From: Prostheceraeus crozeri | Taxonomy: Eukaryota; Platyhelminthes; Polycladida; Euryleptidae | Assembly (NCBI GenBank): GCA_907163375.1 | Contig: CAJQUW010011280.1 | Location: 186,001 to 250,000 of the forward strand | DNA: 64,000 bases | Direction of reading: 5' to 3' | Shown: positions 23,152-35,520 of the stretch, piece after piece | Position numbering within the stretch: the first letter of the stretch is position 1 | Layout: every line of letters begins with the position of its first letter | Notes under the pieces: generated by a model | Database searches by the model: none | What the model was told of the DNA's origin: nothing | Seen by the model: the letters and a program-made list of their open reading frames with translations, nothing else | Program-made: the position numbers and the translations under genes

Positions 23152-23204
23152 TCATTTAGGCCCCAGTACATTTAGGCCCCACAAGAAATGGTCATTTAGG
23201 CCCC
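23152..23204. repeat. Terminal iterons, left end
   Basis: CATTTAGGCCCC occurs at 23153, 23169 and 23193 within the first 53 bp. Iterated motifs at transposon ends often bind the transposase. The same set is mirrored at the right end. Confidence 0.85.
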
Positions 23205-25985
23205 ATGTTCTTATGTTATTTTAACTACAAGATTACAATCAAAACCAAGAAAATGTTATGATACATAGGAGCCATACATTACAGAAATATGCTTGGTTTT
23301 ATCAAAGATGCCGCAGAATTGTCTGGGGAGTGGTATGTGGATTGTTCGAGAATGTCAAAAACACCGGTTTATGATGTTATTTTAACCACGGCGAGTTGCA
23401 GCGTGTATGAGGTATCAAAAGACTGCAAATTTTCTGAAACCAGAAATGTCAATGGTTTTACAAGAAATTGTAGTAGTTGTATTTAAATAGCAATAATTCA
23501 AAATTGGACATATTTCATTCACGTGATCATGATGTTATTTCTATCCTGCAAAAACATACAACAAACTTGATATCATTGGATAGAAAATTGTTCACTCTAT
23601 CTAGAAATATCAACGCTTTTGCAGAAAATGCTGACACAAGAAAACGCATTTCTAAACGCACCAGCTGGACGTGGAATTTTGTGGTCTGCCGCTATTAACG
23701 AAGCTATCAGCCTATATCTACGCACACGGCATGTTTCAAGGCAGCAGGGAAAGTAATTAGCTTTTATTTCATTGCAATGAATGCTTAGTCTTATTGCAGG
23801 AGGTTAGATCAGTGGAATCGGCTTGCAGACTGATGAACGGAGCTTATGATTGCTTGGCTTAGTTAGGAACAACCCTATATAGATAACTAAAGAATAGAAG
23901 GGAGTGCTATGTACAGGACACTGTGCATATGCAGCAGATGAATAATGAGTAATGAATAAGCAGATGTTGGTGGAATGGCTATTGGCTACTGCATAGGTTG
24001 AGTCGGCAAATATTTGGTCTCGCATCTATTACACCGGCTATCTGGTGCAGCAATCTTCCATTTTTGTTGTCGTGTCTAGTTGCTCAGAAATTTCTGACTC
24101 CAAATCTCTCAATGAAATAAGTGTGTGTCTTGATTTGTTTGTTTGTCTTGCTTCACCTTGGTCCTGCTTTGCATCCTACAGGCACGCGTGAACAGGGGAC
24201 CACTGAAAGCTCAGCCCGCCTAATCTTCAGCCAGACACATTGATCTCGGACTTTTGATTGCACATGAATGATATAGAACTACATATAGATGAGCTGGCAG
24301 TGGATGCCAATGCAACTATCGCTTGCACTTATCTAATTCATGAATACCAGAGTGTTCAAACTGTCATGATTCCATCAAATTTTAGGAAATCCAATCCACA
24401 TGTCAGACTCTTTTTGCATGCATCATATACTGTGACCGATTTCTACCACCATGACAACTAGATCATTAGATTCTAAGAACATCTCCACGACAACTTCGCA
24501 AGCCGGGTCGACCAGAGAAATTCGATTTGTGCCTCGAAACAACCCTGAGATACATGGCTACTAAGACAGAGATTCTAACAATCAGGCATGATGATTGCAG
24601 CAATCCTCGAAGCCTAGTTCGTCAATACAAGAGGCTTCGGCTCTCTTTTGAAATAATATCTCGGGATGAATTTCAGCGATGGAGCTGCGATTATATTAAA
24701 AACTTCTAAAATCATTCTTCACATTTGGAATATCTAGGAATATCGGTGAAAAAGTAAAAAGTTATAGCATGATGGTGTGTATATCAGTGATGAAACTGGT
24801 TCAAAGGCACCATTCGGTGACCGACTCAATGACTCGGGTTCTTTTTGGGTTCTTATGCTTTTGTAGTCATAGAGCAAGCTTGTAGCTCAATTGTGGTCGA
24901 AGTGAATAATCCGTTAGCCTATACTAAGTCTATCACTGGGCGACTGGAAATGCAATTAGTCATTGTTCAATGGCGAAAGACAAGTAAAGATTCAGTGCAA
25001 GTCGCTTGTTGCTGTCGCTTGGATTATCACTAGCCGACACAGCTCTGAAAGAGGCGCCATGAGGCTATGATGTAAATTCACTGATAATTTTACAGGAAAT
25101 AAGTAACCATGAGTAACCATAAGGGAATGATTTTCCAATATTTAGTAGTTTAAAATTGAAATATTACAGATGAAGCTCTTATTTGCTGTATCACAGGAAT
25201 TCTATGTGCATGTGATCGAGTTTGACGATTCGTGCTATCAGTATTTAAAATTTTTTCGCGGTTGCGCGGTACGGTATAGAGGCGAATAATGAAGGTGAGG
25301 AACAATTCGAAAGCACTTCCGCAAATTTTGGAAAGTTGAATTTTATGTGCAACTTATCACTTAGAGTTTAATTACTTCAGTACGAGTAGAGCAATCTGAT
25401 TTCATTCAGATGCTTATACATATAAAAATCTGACTGAGTCATTAATATGTTTGCATGTTTTTCAGGAAATTTTTTTAAAAGTATGATCCTAAAGGCCAAC
25501 TTCGATACAAAGTCACATCATTGGTCGTCTAGCCTGCTAGCAATTGACGACAATCATTTGAAAAAATCCTCTCGCAAAAGTATGGCAATTTTGATATCAA
25601 AAGACTGACTATATGCATGTTCAAAATTGTAATTCTTTTGTATGTTTAGGTCCATTTTTCGCTTATATAATTTAAATGTATGTAGTCCCATTTTTTCGAT
25701 GGGGCACTGTCAGAGGATTTTGGCTCGATGTGGCCTGATCTGTAATATAGCTTGTGCGGGACATGTTCAAATTAATTTCATTTCCCCTGAACGAACTGCG
25801 TTGCTCGTGATAGGCATTGCAAATTGTTACAGCCACAAAAATAATGAATGACAGCATTAGTAGCTGAGTAGTTAATTGTAAAACGCCTTCAATTTCAGGC
25901 AAATGACTTGATATACAATGATAATGACCTTAATACTTGTATATTACAAAATAAATTCCAGAGAAGCATGGCATAATTACATGTA

Positions 25986-27420
25986 CAGTTATGGCCAATG
26001 ATATCCGACCACTAATGATATGGCCATTGATTTCCGACCACTAATATTTTCATGCTGACAAATTTAATTTACTTGTATAACCACACGTTATGCTTGCAAT
26101 AATTCATTGATTTATCTATCAGGCATTAGCCAATCACAATAGAGTATAGAGTATGCATAAAATCGGTAGAATTCTCAGAATTGCACGAATTCTAGGAATT
26201 GTCTGTCATAGTTAATTTGTGTGTCACATTGTAATCATGCCTACAAATCCTGCTGCTGGCGCTAATATTAAACTTTTATCTGAAGATGGATGGAGTGAAC
26301 GTCAGCTCGCAGTAAGATTAAATTTGTCAAAGACAACAGTTCATGATATGAGGCCTATCCATGTTTTCAAGCAGACTGGATCCACAGGTCCCAAAAAATG
26401 TAACCAGGCAGAACAAGAATCACCAGCCGTCAAACTGATAACATGATACGGCGTGCTGCTGTGAGGAATCCTTCTATATCCAGTTCTAAAATTAGAGCAC
26501 AATTACCTGAAAATGTTGTAATCAGCACTCGAACCATAAGAAGACGTCTCCTTATCGATGCAGGTCTTCACTCTTACCGTCCAGCTGTAAAACCTCGACT
26601 TTCTCCAAAGAATATTAAAGATCGACTAATCTTGTGCAGAACTCACAAAGACTGGACAGTTGACCAGTGGTGAGAGTACTCTTCATCGACGGAACACAAA
26701 TAAAGCAGTTTCAACCACACAGGGCATTGGCTCGACGTCCTTCAAATCAGTGATTCAATCCAAGGTTTAATGTCCCAGCTGTGAAAAAATGTCCCTCAAT
26801 CATGGCATGGGGCTATACATCTGCATTTGGTCGCGGAAGTATTTACTTTGTGCAGCAAGGGAAGACGGTCAATTCCGCTGAGTATTTAAAAATCATTCAA
26901 GAAAAGGTGCCACAATGGATGGAACTTCATAGGTACGATGTGTTCCAACATGACGGTGCACCATGCCACCAATTCCGTGCTGTAAAATCTTGGCTTCATT
27001 GTAATGATATTGAAGTACCCACTTACCCAGTCCTTGACCAGGACCGTCCCCAGGAAAAGTTGAAGTTGTCAGTGTCAAAATCCAATCCATCTTCACTGAT
27101 AGATCTCAAAGCTGCTATTCTTCATGCCTGGACCCATGAGATATCTCCTGCGTATTGTCAATCTGTCGTGGATTCAATGCCACGACGACTCAATGCAATT
27201 CTAGCGGCTCATGATACTGCAACTAAGTATTAAATGTTTTATGAAACATTGACATTTTGCACCTAAAATGACCAGTGACATTTAGATGCATGTGCAATTG
27301 CTCACGTGTATTAATTATACATGCTTTTGTTTATAATTTAAATACTACTTATTAACTAATACTTTGAACTCGTTTTATTCTAAAAACATATGGGTGGTCG
27401 GATATCATTGGCCATAACTG
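25986..27420 (+). mobile_element. Tc1-like element in the left arm
   Basis: Starts CAGTTATGGCCAATGATATC and ends with its complement at 27420, each flanked by TA. The left end repeats the motif once more (a GGCCATTGATTTCCGACCAC variant about 30 bp in). The CAGT end and TA flanks are typical of Tc1. Its transposase is broken (26219-27233). The same element lies at the mirrored place in the right arm. Confidence 0.9.
26219..27233 (+). pseudogene. Tc1-like transposase, broken
   Basis: Three frames are needed. First a paired-type helix-turn-helix (LSEDGWSERQLAVRLNLSKT with TVHD). Then a second DNA-binding part (NVVISTRTIRRRLLIDAGL, SPKNIKDRLILC, DWTVDQW) and a first catalytic Asp in an altered FIDGT box. 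Finally IMAWGYTSAFGRGSIYF and FQHDGAPCH with the second Asp. The third acidic position, normally in an SPDLNPIEN box, is lost in an altered stretch near 27040-27060. The protein is dead. Confidence 0.88.
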
Positions 27421-30400
27421 TAAGTGCAGATGCTTTATGCCAATTGTGATCGTTGCTATAAACTTACATGCGCTATTAAAGATTGGACATAAGTGAGCAT
27501 GTTTGATATGCATATGTAATATTTGAATGCTTGATGCATATGCCCTATGTCAATTTGACGTTTTTTGCATCAACTATCTTCAACTTCATCAATAATAATT
27601 TTTATTGCAGTTCATCGGTCTCATTTGATAGTGATACTTTATCTCTTTACATTTTTATAGAGAACTTTAGTTGCCTCACACTTGCTTTGCTGCCATTGCT
27701 TGAAGCGCAACTTCTTTTCTTTGTCAGCGCTTTCCACTTCCGAATTCCACCATCAGGTCTCTCTTATGCCTGCCCAGCCTTTGCTGCGACCACACTCTTT
27801 TTCAGCACCAAGCTGTCTTCATCCTGTTCCACTCCAAGTCAAATGTATTTTGGTCTGCAATATATCCTTCGTGGTTCATAACTTCCTCGTTAAAGTGTAT
27901 GGTTAAAGTGCAACTCCACAATGAACTCAGAATGCCAACGCATGTACAATGGGCCATATATTTACATCGTGCTGAAAACGAAAGATAAAACGTCTAGAAG
28001 GCTATTCCTTTTATTATCTAGTTCAATCACTGCATGATGACGATTGACGCTGTTGGAGATTCGTGCGCAACATTTTTTGCTTCATCTCTGAAATATAAAA
28101 GATTAATTGGATTGAATGATAAATTGATTATAACATTTATTTCGTGTTTCCATGATTGCATGTATTCATTGACTAAGGAGACATCGAAACCTTGCTCTTT
28201 AATTCATCCAGGGTAGTTTGATTGATTTGTTTAAGTATCTGTATGTGCATTATAAATGGCTGCTGGGATGATTTTCATCATCGTAAAAAATAAAAAAAAA
28301 ATAAAATCAAATATCAGCATGCCGATGGTGAGAAACGAAGGAAATCGTTATTCGCACGCATAAATTCTTGCGAATTTTTTGCGTCGAAATAACCGCGCCA
28401 CAGTGGCCTGGTAAGGAGCAGGAATCTGAGACAAAACTATTTACAACCCATGAATGCGTCAATGGATCAGGAACGTGATCATTTTCATTTTCTATGTAAG
28501 ACACAGTCAACAATGACCCAATTTCATTTCGCAGAAAATACGTGATCTAGCTAGACGTGTTTACTTGCTTCTGCTCGTGAATATCAATGTCGATCGTGAT
28601 TTGTGGATCTGACTGTGACAGTCAGTCATTAGTTCTACTGTTACAAGTAAACAGTTAACATCTTGTAAATATTATTCCTTTTTTCTTCAACAGGTCGTCT
28701 ACGCTAACCCAAAGGATTTTCAGAAACCGTCAACGATGTGTCTTAGTGTTGGTCAGTGCAATGAATCAAATTTCAAAGCTGTTCAATGAGCAGAAGATTG
28801 TGGATTAATCAGCTGGAAAATGAAGTGCACTTCTCTTCTGTTTCACTTCAGTGTCCTGAAGTCTTCAATATAGTGGAAATTAGTGTAACTCGTTGTGCAG
28901 AACGAGTTTCAGCATGATATGGCATTTTTGGTGAATTGTGATATTCCTGTGTATGATAGTGGTATGTAGACTGGGACAGTGTCACGACTTTGTTGACATA
29001 CTATGTTTTGGTAAAGTTGGATAAATTGTATCTTTCATGTGAAAATCAGTCTGTTTTTGAAACTTGTCAGTGTTGTGAATTCCTATATGAATAAAATGTG
29101 AAGTTAATGACTTGCTCTTATAATGTACTAAGTGTATGGAAGGTAGTAGGCGAATGGGCAAGGCAAGGGAAGCGCAAATCCAATAACAGTTAAATTTGTG
29201 TTTGAATATGCAATCGGCTAGTGTTAGGGTAAGGTTTGGCGAACGGGCTAGTTTCCAGGGATGAGGGCTTCGAATCTGGATTGTAGGTGAATAGAGGATC
29301 AATACGAGTATAAGTTTGCCTAGGTTTCGGTGTTGGGTCGTGTCTTAAGAAAGAGTTGAAGTTTCGCAAAGATGACTTGTATATTTCATGCGCATAGGCC
29401 TGCATGTCATAGTGGTGGTAGTTGGCATGTGTCAGGTAAGTTTGCATAGGTGATAGAGCATGCTCATATTACCCACAGGCATTGCTAGGAATGTTTGACA
29501 ACAGATTAGGACAGTAGAAATATGCTACGAAGGAGGCATGGTTATGGCTATAGGCCGTAATTGCAGTTGAACATAAATTTTAGTAATGAGTTGTATTGTA
29601 AGTGATGGATAAGCGCTAGGACTTCATGAAGGGAAGACACTAAAGAGGTCTAAATATGTCCTTAAAAACTGTGACAGTCACGGAACTAAGTTATGCAAAT
29701 TACATGTACTTGCAATTGTTATGCAGGCCTATACCCACATGTAGCTACATGTGCCAATTGCAGCATGTAAGAGGGGGCGCGTGAATTCAGCAGGAATGGA
29801 TTGAGGAAGGAATTCTAGTTGGCATATGCACGAAAAGATCCCGAGAGGAAAAAAGTTGGCTGTCAAGTTATATCAATTGTTGTAGAAATGTAAGCCACGA
29901 ATTTCAATTGGATAGAGTTTCGACCTACACCTTTTCCATCCCCGGAATTCAACTCTGAAATTCAACAACTGCAATCTCAGATCAAAAATAGAAATATGCA
30001 CTATTCAATTCAAATAATGGGAAATCTCAGAATATCTTTCTTTTTTTTCAGTTCAACATCTCAAATCAATTGACGCAGTTTTGAATAAAACAAATTCAAG
30101 TTTCTTTGGAATGATGGGTTACATCCAGCTGATTCACTATGATATCTTAATGAACATTCGTTCATTTAATAAGGCCAAGGTTTATGGCTCAATTACTTAT
30201 ATTCTTTCTGGCTCCGCCTGAGTTGTGAAAGAATGCTTATAATTATTGCATTTTTAAGTATAATAATCATTATTTGACATAATTTCAAAATAAAACTGTT
30301 AATACATTAGTTAAACATATTATTTTTATGCATTTGATATACGAGACATGTAAATGTATTTAAACTTAGTTTGTTCCGGGGATGTGCACACAGCGTGTTT

Positions 30401-30618
30401 ATTTTTTAAAGAATTCGTATTGTTCAACACCTAAATGAGTTCAAGTCATCTGCAAGCGCTCACATTTCGATATATTGCTCATTTGGAACAAGCGGTGGAC
30501 TGTACCACGTGTTATGTCTGATGAATGCTAATTCCTCAAAGTATATCTTCTAGGTATATCTTCATATCTAAATATTTCTTCAAAATATATCTTCTCCGCA
30601 TGACACCATCATACACTA

Positions 30619-31036
30619 GGTGACATGCCACGCGTAATTACGGAACACCCCAAACATCCGTGGTTAAGGGCATTCTATTCTTCTACCCGCGTACATACGC
30701 GCTGCACTAAGAGTCAGAAATCACTTGATCTGATGCTGTTAAAACATGGGAAATGTTTATGAATACGCGCGGGCGAGCGTTTATAGTTTGCGCGTCGTCC
30801 ACGGTTGTCTGCGCTGCCGCTTGAACCACGGATGAACCGCTAAGCATGTTCTGTCTTCCCTGAGCATGAAATTGAGGTCCTATCACATTGTTCAGCCTCT
30901 GATACATGCAGACACATGAGACGCAAAGTCTATGTAACAGGACTGCCAACTATACTAACTTATATTGCAGCAATATCCCGCATAGCCACGGATGTTTGGG
31001 GTCATAATTACGCGTGATTGAGTGTGGCATGTCACC
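30619..31036. mobile_element. 418-bp TA-flanked MITE-like foldback in the spacer
   Basis: Starts GGTGACATGCCACGCG and ends with GGCATGTCACC, flanked by TA on both sides (30617-30618, 31037-31038). The inner blocks CACCCCAAACATCCGTGG and its complement are also inverted. Arms of about 60 bp. No coding capacity. Confidence 0.82.
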
Positions 31037-31113
31037 TATTGTACTAAGCTCCAACGGTTTATTCAATGTGTTTAGGCTGGACACTATTTGAGATTTTTAG
31101 ATGCTCACCTTGC

Positions 31114-33045
31114 TCACCTTGTCGACCCTTGTCCCGCGTATCCCAGGGTAGGTCCAGTCCTCTTTTTCCATTCCTTCCGGTTATGGACCAGGGAGGCATC
31201 CACTCCTTTTGTCTTCATGTCGGCGGCTATTGTCGCTGTCCAGGTCTTCTTCGGGCGGCCTCTACCTCTTCTTCCTTCCACTTGCAGACGTGATGCTTTC
31301 TTAAGGGGATGGCTCTCTCCGCGACGCTGCACATGACCAAACCATGACAGCCTTCTTGCTCTTGCCACTTCTTGAATAGGGGCTATCTCCACATTAGATC
31401 TTATTTCTTCATTGGTCTTCCGGTCCAAGCGTGTGTAGCCCTGCATCCACCTTAGCATCCGCATCTCCGCCACGTGCAGCTTCTGCTCATCTGTATTGAG
31501 AGGGGCCCAGCACTCAGAACCATAAAGGATTGCTGGCCTGATCATAGAGGAGTATACTTTGCTCTTTATCTTCATTGGCATCCTTCTGTCACATAGCACT
31601 GGAGTCAGTCTCTTCCATGTGTTCCAGCCGCAACGTACTCGATGTGCAACATCACCTGCGCTGGTCACCTCAGTATTGACCATGGACCCCAGATATTTAA
31701 AGCAGTCCACACTCTTCACCGGCTGACTCTGAATCTCCACAGTTGTTCTTCTTGGGTCGGACGACAGATATTCGGTCTTGGAACGGCTTACCCTCAGGCC
31801 CTTACTCTCAAATGCTCTCCTCCATGCTTCCAACCTTCGCTCTACATCTTGATGACTGCTTCCAAATATTACGAGATCGTCGGCGTATAATATATCCCAG
31901 GGACCACCTCTTCTGCAATCCTTGGAAATTTCATCCATTATTACGATGAAGAGAAAAGGGCTTAAAGCTGATCCTTGATGTAGCCCAACAGAGACAGGAA
32001 AGGCACGACTTTCACCTTGTCTACATCTCACTGCAGTTGTGCTGTCCCTGTACATGTCCTGTATTAAACGGATGTAGCACTCCGGTACTTCCCGTGTGCG
32101 GAGACAATTCCATATCAGCTTCCTTGGGACTGTATCGTAGGCCTTTTCGAGATCAACGAACACTGCGTGGAAAGGCTTATTTTTCTCTCTGAATGCCTCC
32201 ATCGCCATTCTCAGACAAAATTGTGGGTCTGTTGTGCCAACTCCTAGTCTGAAGCCAAATTGATTGATATCCACCTCAATAAGATCACGAAGACGCTTCT
32301 CCAAAATCTTCTCCAGAATCTTCATGGTGTGACTGAGAAGCTTGATACCGCGATAGTTGCCAACATCTTGATGGTCTCCTTTACCCTTGAAGATAGGTGT
32401 AATAACACTTTTCCGCCACGCGTCCGGTATCCTTCCCGATGTCAGTATCTCATTGAAGAGGTACACCAGAAGGTCCAAGCCGTAGTCCCCAAGCACCTTG
32501 AAAACTTCAATAGGAATGTCATCCGGTCCACAACTTTTACCCGATCTCACTTTTTTCAGTTGGTCAGCCACTTCATCCCTTGTAATCATCTCCACTGGAC
32601 CCTCAACAGCAGCTCCAGCAGGGATCTCTTCATGCGGCCTTGCTTGATTCAACAGGGCTTCGTAGTAGTTTGCCCAGCGCTGCCTGTTCCCACTTGCCGT
32701 TGTGATAATGTGACCCGACTCATCCTTGACGAAGAAACCTTCATAATTGTCCTTTCTCGCTTTATCTCTCGCAGTTGCAATACGGTACACCATCTTTTCC
32801 GTTGCATCATATTTAGCCTTGGCCACCGCTGCTTTAGCCTGTCTCTTTGCGAGCCTGTAAGCTTCCTTGTCCTCTGATGTACGGGACCTCTGCCATTTCT
32901 TAAAGGCTTCATTCTTGTGCCTGACGGTCTGATAGATTTTTAGATGTTGATCAATAAATTCCAAGACACCTGGCGTAAAATTGACTTGACTATGTTCGCA
33001 TGGCGTCTGAGTTATCATCAACTTGCGGGTAATGAATTGGAACAC
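31114..33045 (-). CDS. RTE-type LINE reverse transcriptase, 643-codon open frame, 5'-truncated
   Basis: A long uninterrupted frame with the RT motif series: SCGPDDIPIEVFK, NYRGIKLLSHTMKILEKILE, NQFGFRLGVGTTD, VFVDLEKAYDTVPR, GLHQGSALSPFLFIVIMDE and the catalytic ILYADDLVIFG. It is followed by the C-terminal YGSECWAPL, AEMRMLRWMQGYTR and RLSWFGHVQRRGESHPLKKA parts and a KKTW tail. This is the RTE clade layout. The upstream endonuclease domain is missing: the frame begins about 45 bp from the right arm boundary. The ATG used is simply the first in the frame. It is the least decayed LINE in the window. It spans the symmetry centre, so it joined after or during the event that made the palindrome. 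Confidence 0.9.
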   Translation of the reverse strand: MFQFITRKLMITQTPCEHSQVNFTPGVLEFIDQHLKIYQTVRHKNEAFKKWQRSRTSEDKEAYRLAKRQAKAAVAKAKYDATEKMVYRIATARDKARKDNYEGFFVKDESGHIITTASGNRQRWANYYEALLNQARPHEEIPAGAAVEGPVEMITRDEVADQLKKVRSGKSCGPDDIPIEVFKVLGDYGLDLLVYLFNEILTSGRIPDAWRKSVITPIFKGKGDHQDVGNYRGIKLLSHTMKILEKILEKRLRDLIEVDINQFGFRLGVGTTDPQFCLRMAMEAFREKNKPFHAVFVDLEKAYDTVPRKLIWNCLRTREVPECYIRLIQDMYRDSTTAVRCRQGESRAFPVSVGLHQGSALSPFLFIVIMDEISKDCRRGGPWDILYADDLVIFGSSHQDVERRLEAWRRAFESKGLRVSRSKTEYLSSDPRRTTVEIQSQPVKSVDCFKYLGSMVNTEVTSAGDVAHRVRCGWNTWKRLTPVLCDRRMPMKIKSKVYSSMIRPAILYGSECWAPLNTDEQKLHVAEMRMLRWMQGYTRLDRKTNEEIRSNVEIAPIQEVARARRLSWFGHVQRRGESHPLKKASRLQVEGRRGRGRPKKTWTATIAADMKTKGVDASLVHNRKEWKKRTGPTLGYAGQGSTR

Positions 33046-35520
33046 AACGGAATGTTCAGCAATTCACGGAATGTCCAACTGCATTTCAATTTTCCTCTCG
33101 GGATCTTTTCGTGCATATGCCAACTAGAATTCCTTCCTCAATCCATTCCTGCTGAATTCACGCGCCCCCTCTTACATGCTGCAATTGGCACATGTAGCTA
33201 CATGTGGGTATAGGCCTGCATAACAATTGCAAGTACATGTAATTTGCATAACTTAGTTCCGTGACTGTCACAGTTTTTAAGGACATATTTAGACCTCTTT
33301 AGTGTCTTCCCTTCATGAAGTCCTAGCGCTTATCCATCACTTACAATACAACTCATTACTAAAATTTATGTTCAACTGCAATTACGGCCTATAGCCATAA
33401 CCATGCCTCCTTCGTAGCATATTTCTACTGTCCTAATCTGTTGTCAAACATTCCTAGCAATGCCTGTGGGTAATATAAGCATGCTCTATCACCTATGCAA
33501 ACTTACCTGACACATGCCAACTACCACCACTATGACATGCAGGCCTATGCGCATGAAATATACAAGTCATCTTTGCGAAACTTCAACTCTTTCTTAAGAC
33601 ACGACCCAACACCGAAACCTAGGCAAACTTATACTCGTATTGATCCTCTATTCACCTACAATCCAGATTCGAAGCCCTCATCCCTGGAAACTAGCCCGTT
33701 CGCCAAACCTTACCCTAACACTAGCCGATTGCATATTCAAACACAAATTTAACTGTTATTGGATTTGCGCTTCCCTTGCCTTGCCCATTCGCCTACTACC
33801 TTCCATACACTTAGTACATTATAAGAGCAAGTCATTAACTTCACATTTTATTCATATAGGAATTCACAACACTGACAAGTTTCAAAAACAGACTGATTTT
33901 CACATGAAAGATACAATTTGTCCAACTTTACCAAAACATAGTATGTCAACAAAGTCGTGACACTGTCCCAGTCTACATACCACTATCATACACAGGAATA
34001 TCACAATTCACCAAAAATGCCATATCATGCTGAAACTCGTTCTGCACAACGAGTTACACTAATTTCCACTATATTGAAGACTTCAGGACACTGAAGTGAA
34101 ACAGAAGAGAAGTGCACTTCATTTTCCAGCTGATTAATCCACAATCTTCTGCTCATTGAACAGCTTTGAAATTTGATTCATTGCACTGACCAACACTAAG
34201 ACACATCGTTGACGGTTTCTGAAAATCCTTTGGGTTAGCGTAGACGACCTGTTGAAGAAAAAAGGAATAATATTTACAAGATGTTAACTGTTTACTTGTA
34301 ACAGTAGAACTAATGACTGACTGTCACAGTCAGATCCACAAATCACGATCGACATTGATATTCACGAGCAGAAGCAAGTAAACACGTCTAGCTAGATCAC
34401 GTATTTTCTGCGAAATGAAATTGGGTCATTGTTGACTGTGTCTTACATAGAAAATGAAAATGATCACGTTCCTGATCCATTGTCGCATTCATGGGTTGTA
34501 AATAGTTTTGTCTCAGATTCCTGCTCCTTACCAGGCCACTGTGGCGCGGTTATTTCGACGCAAAAAATTCGCAAGAATTTATGCGTGCGAATAACGATTT
34601 CCTTCGTTTCTCACCATCGGCATGCTGATATTTGATTTTATTTTTTTTTTATTTTTACGATGATGAAAATCATCCCAGCAGCCATTTATAATGCACATAC
34701 AGATACTTAAACAAATCAATCAAACTACCCTGGATGAATTAAAGAGCAAGGTTTCGATGTCTCCTTAGTCAATGAATACATGCAATCATGGAAACACGAA
34801 ATAAATGTTATAATCAATTTATCATTCAATCCAATTAATCTTTTATATTTCAGAGATGAAGCAAAAAATGTTGCGCACGAATCTCCAACAGCGTCAATCG
34901 TCATCATGCAGTGATTGAACTAGATAATAAAAGGAATAGCCTTCTAGACGTTTTATCTTTCGTTTTCAGCACGATGTAAATATATGGCCCATTGTACATG
35001 CGTTGGCATTCTGAGTTCATTGTGGAGTTGCACTTTAACCATACACTTTAACGAGGAAGTTATGAACCACGAAGGATATATTGCAGACCAAAATACATTT
35101 GACTTGGAGTGGAACAGGATGAAGACAGCTTGGTGCTGAAAAAGAGTGTGGTCGCAGCAAAGGCTGGGCAGGCATAAGAGAGACCTGATGGTGGAATTCG
35201 GAAGTGGAAAGCGCTGACAAAGAAAAGAAGTTGCGCTTCAAGCAATGGCAGCAAAGCAAGTGTGAGGCAACTAAAGTTCTCTATAAAAATGTAAAGAGAT
35301 AAAGTATCACTATCAAATGAGACCGATGAACTGCAATAAAAATTATTATTGATGAAGTTGAAGATAGTTGATGCAAAAAACGTCAAATTGACATAGGGCA
35401 TATGCATCAAGCATTCAAATATTACATATGCATATCAAACATGCTCACTTATGTCCAATCTTTAATAGCGCATGTAAGTTTATAGCAACGATCACAATTG
35501 GCATAAAGCATCTGCACTTA

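Larger units (their letters stand above)
23152..29851 (+). repeat. Left arm of the giant palindrome
   Basis: 6,700 bp, inverted partner of 33091-39790. Apart from the Tc1-like element at 25986-27420 I recognise no gene: the open frames are under 120 codons, resemble nothing I know, and are mirrored in the other arm. Differences from the right arm include C/T at about 24361, a 2-base indel near 24664, single-base indels near 25411, 25722, 26990 and 28286, and T/C at about 29024. The arm ends at GAGAGGAAA (29851), after which the sequences diverge abruptly. Confidence 0.9.
29852..33090. other. Spacer of the giant palindrome
   Basis: The only non-symmetric part of the unit. 29852-30616 holds nothing I recognise. 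A 418-bp foldback lies at 30619-31036. The rest is an RTE-type reverse transcriptase fragment on the minus strand. The geometric centre (31471) falls inside that reading frame. Confidence 0.85.

Noticed and set aside
27531-27906. 116-codon frame in the palindrome arm as a carried gene
   Set aside because: Low-complexity hydrophobic sequence with no motif; no support for coding.
32260-32877. 205-codon plus-strand frame within the palindrome spacer
   Set aside because: Antisense shadow of the RTE reverse transcriptase on the minus strand.
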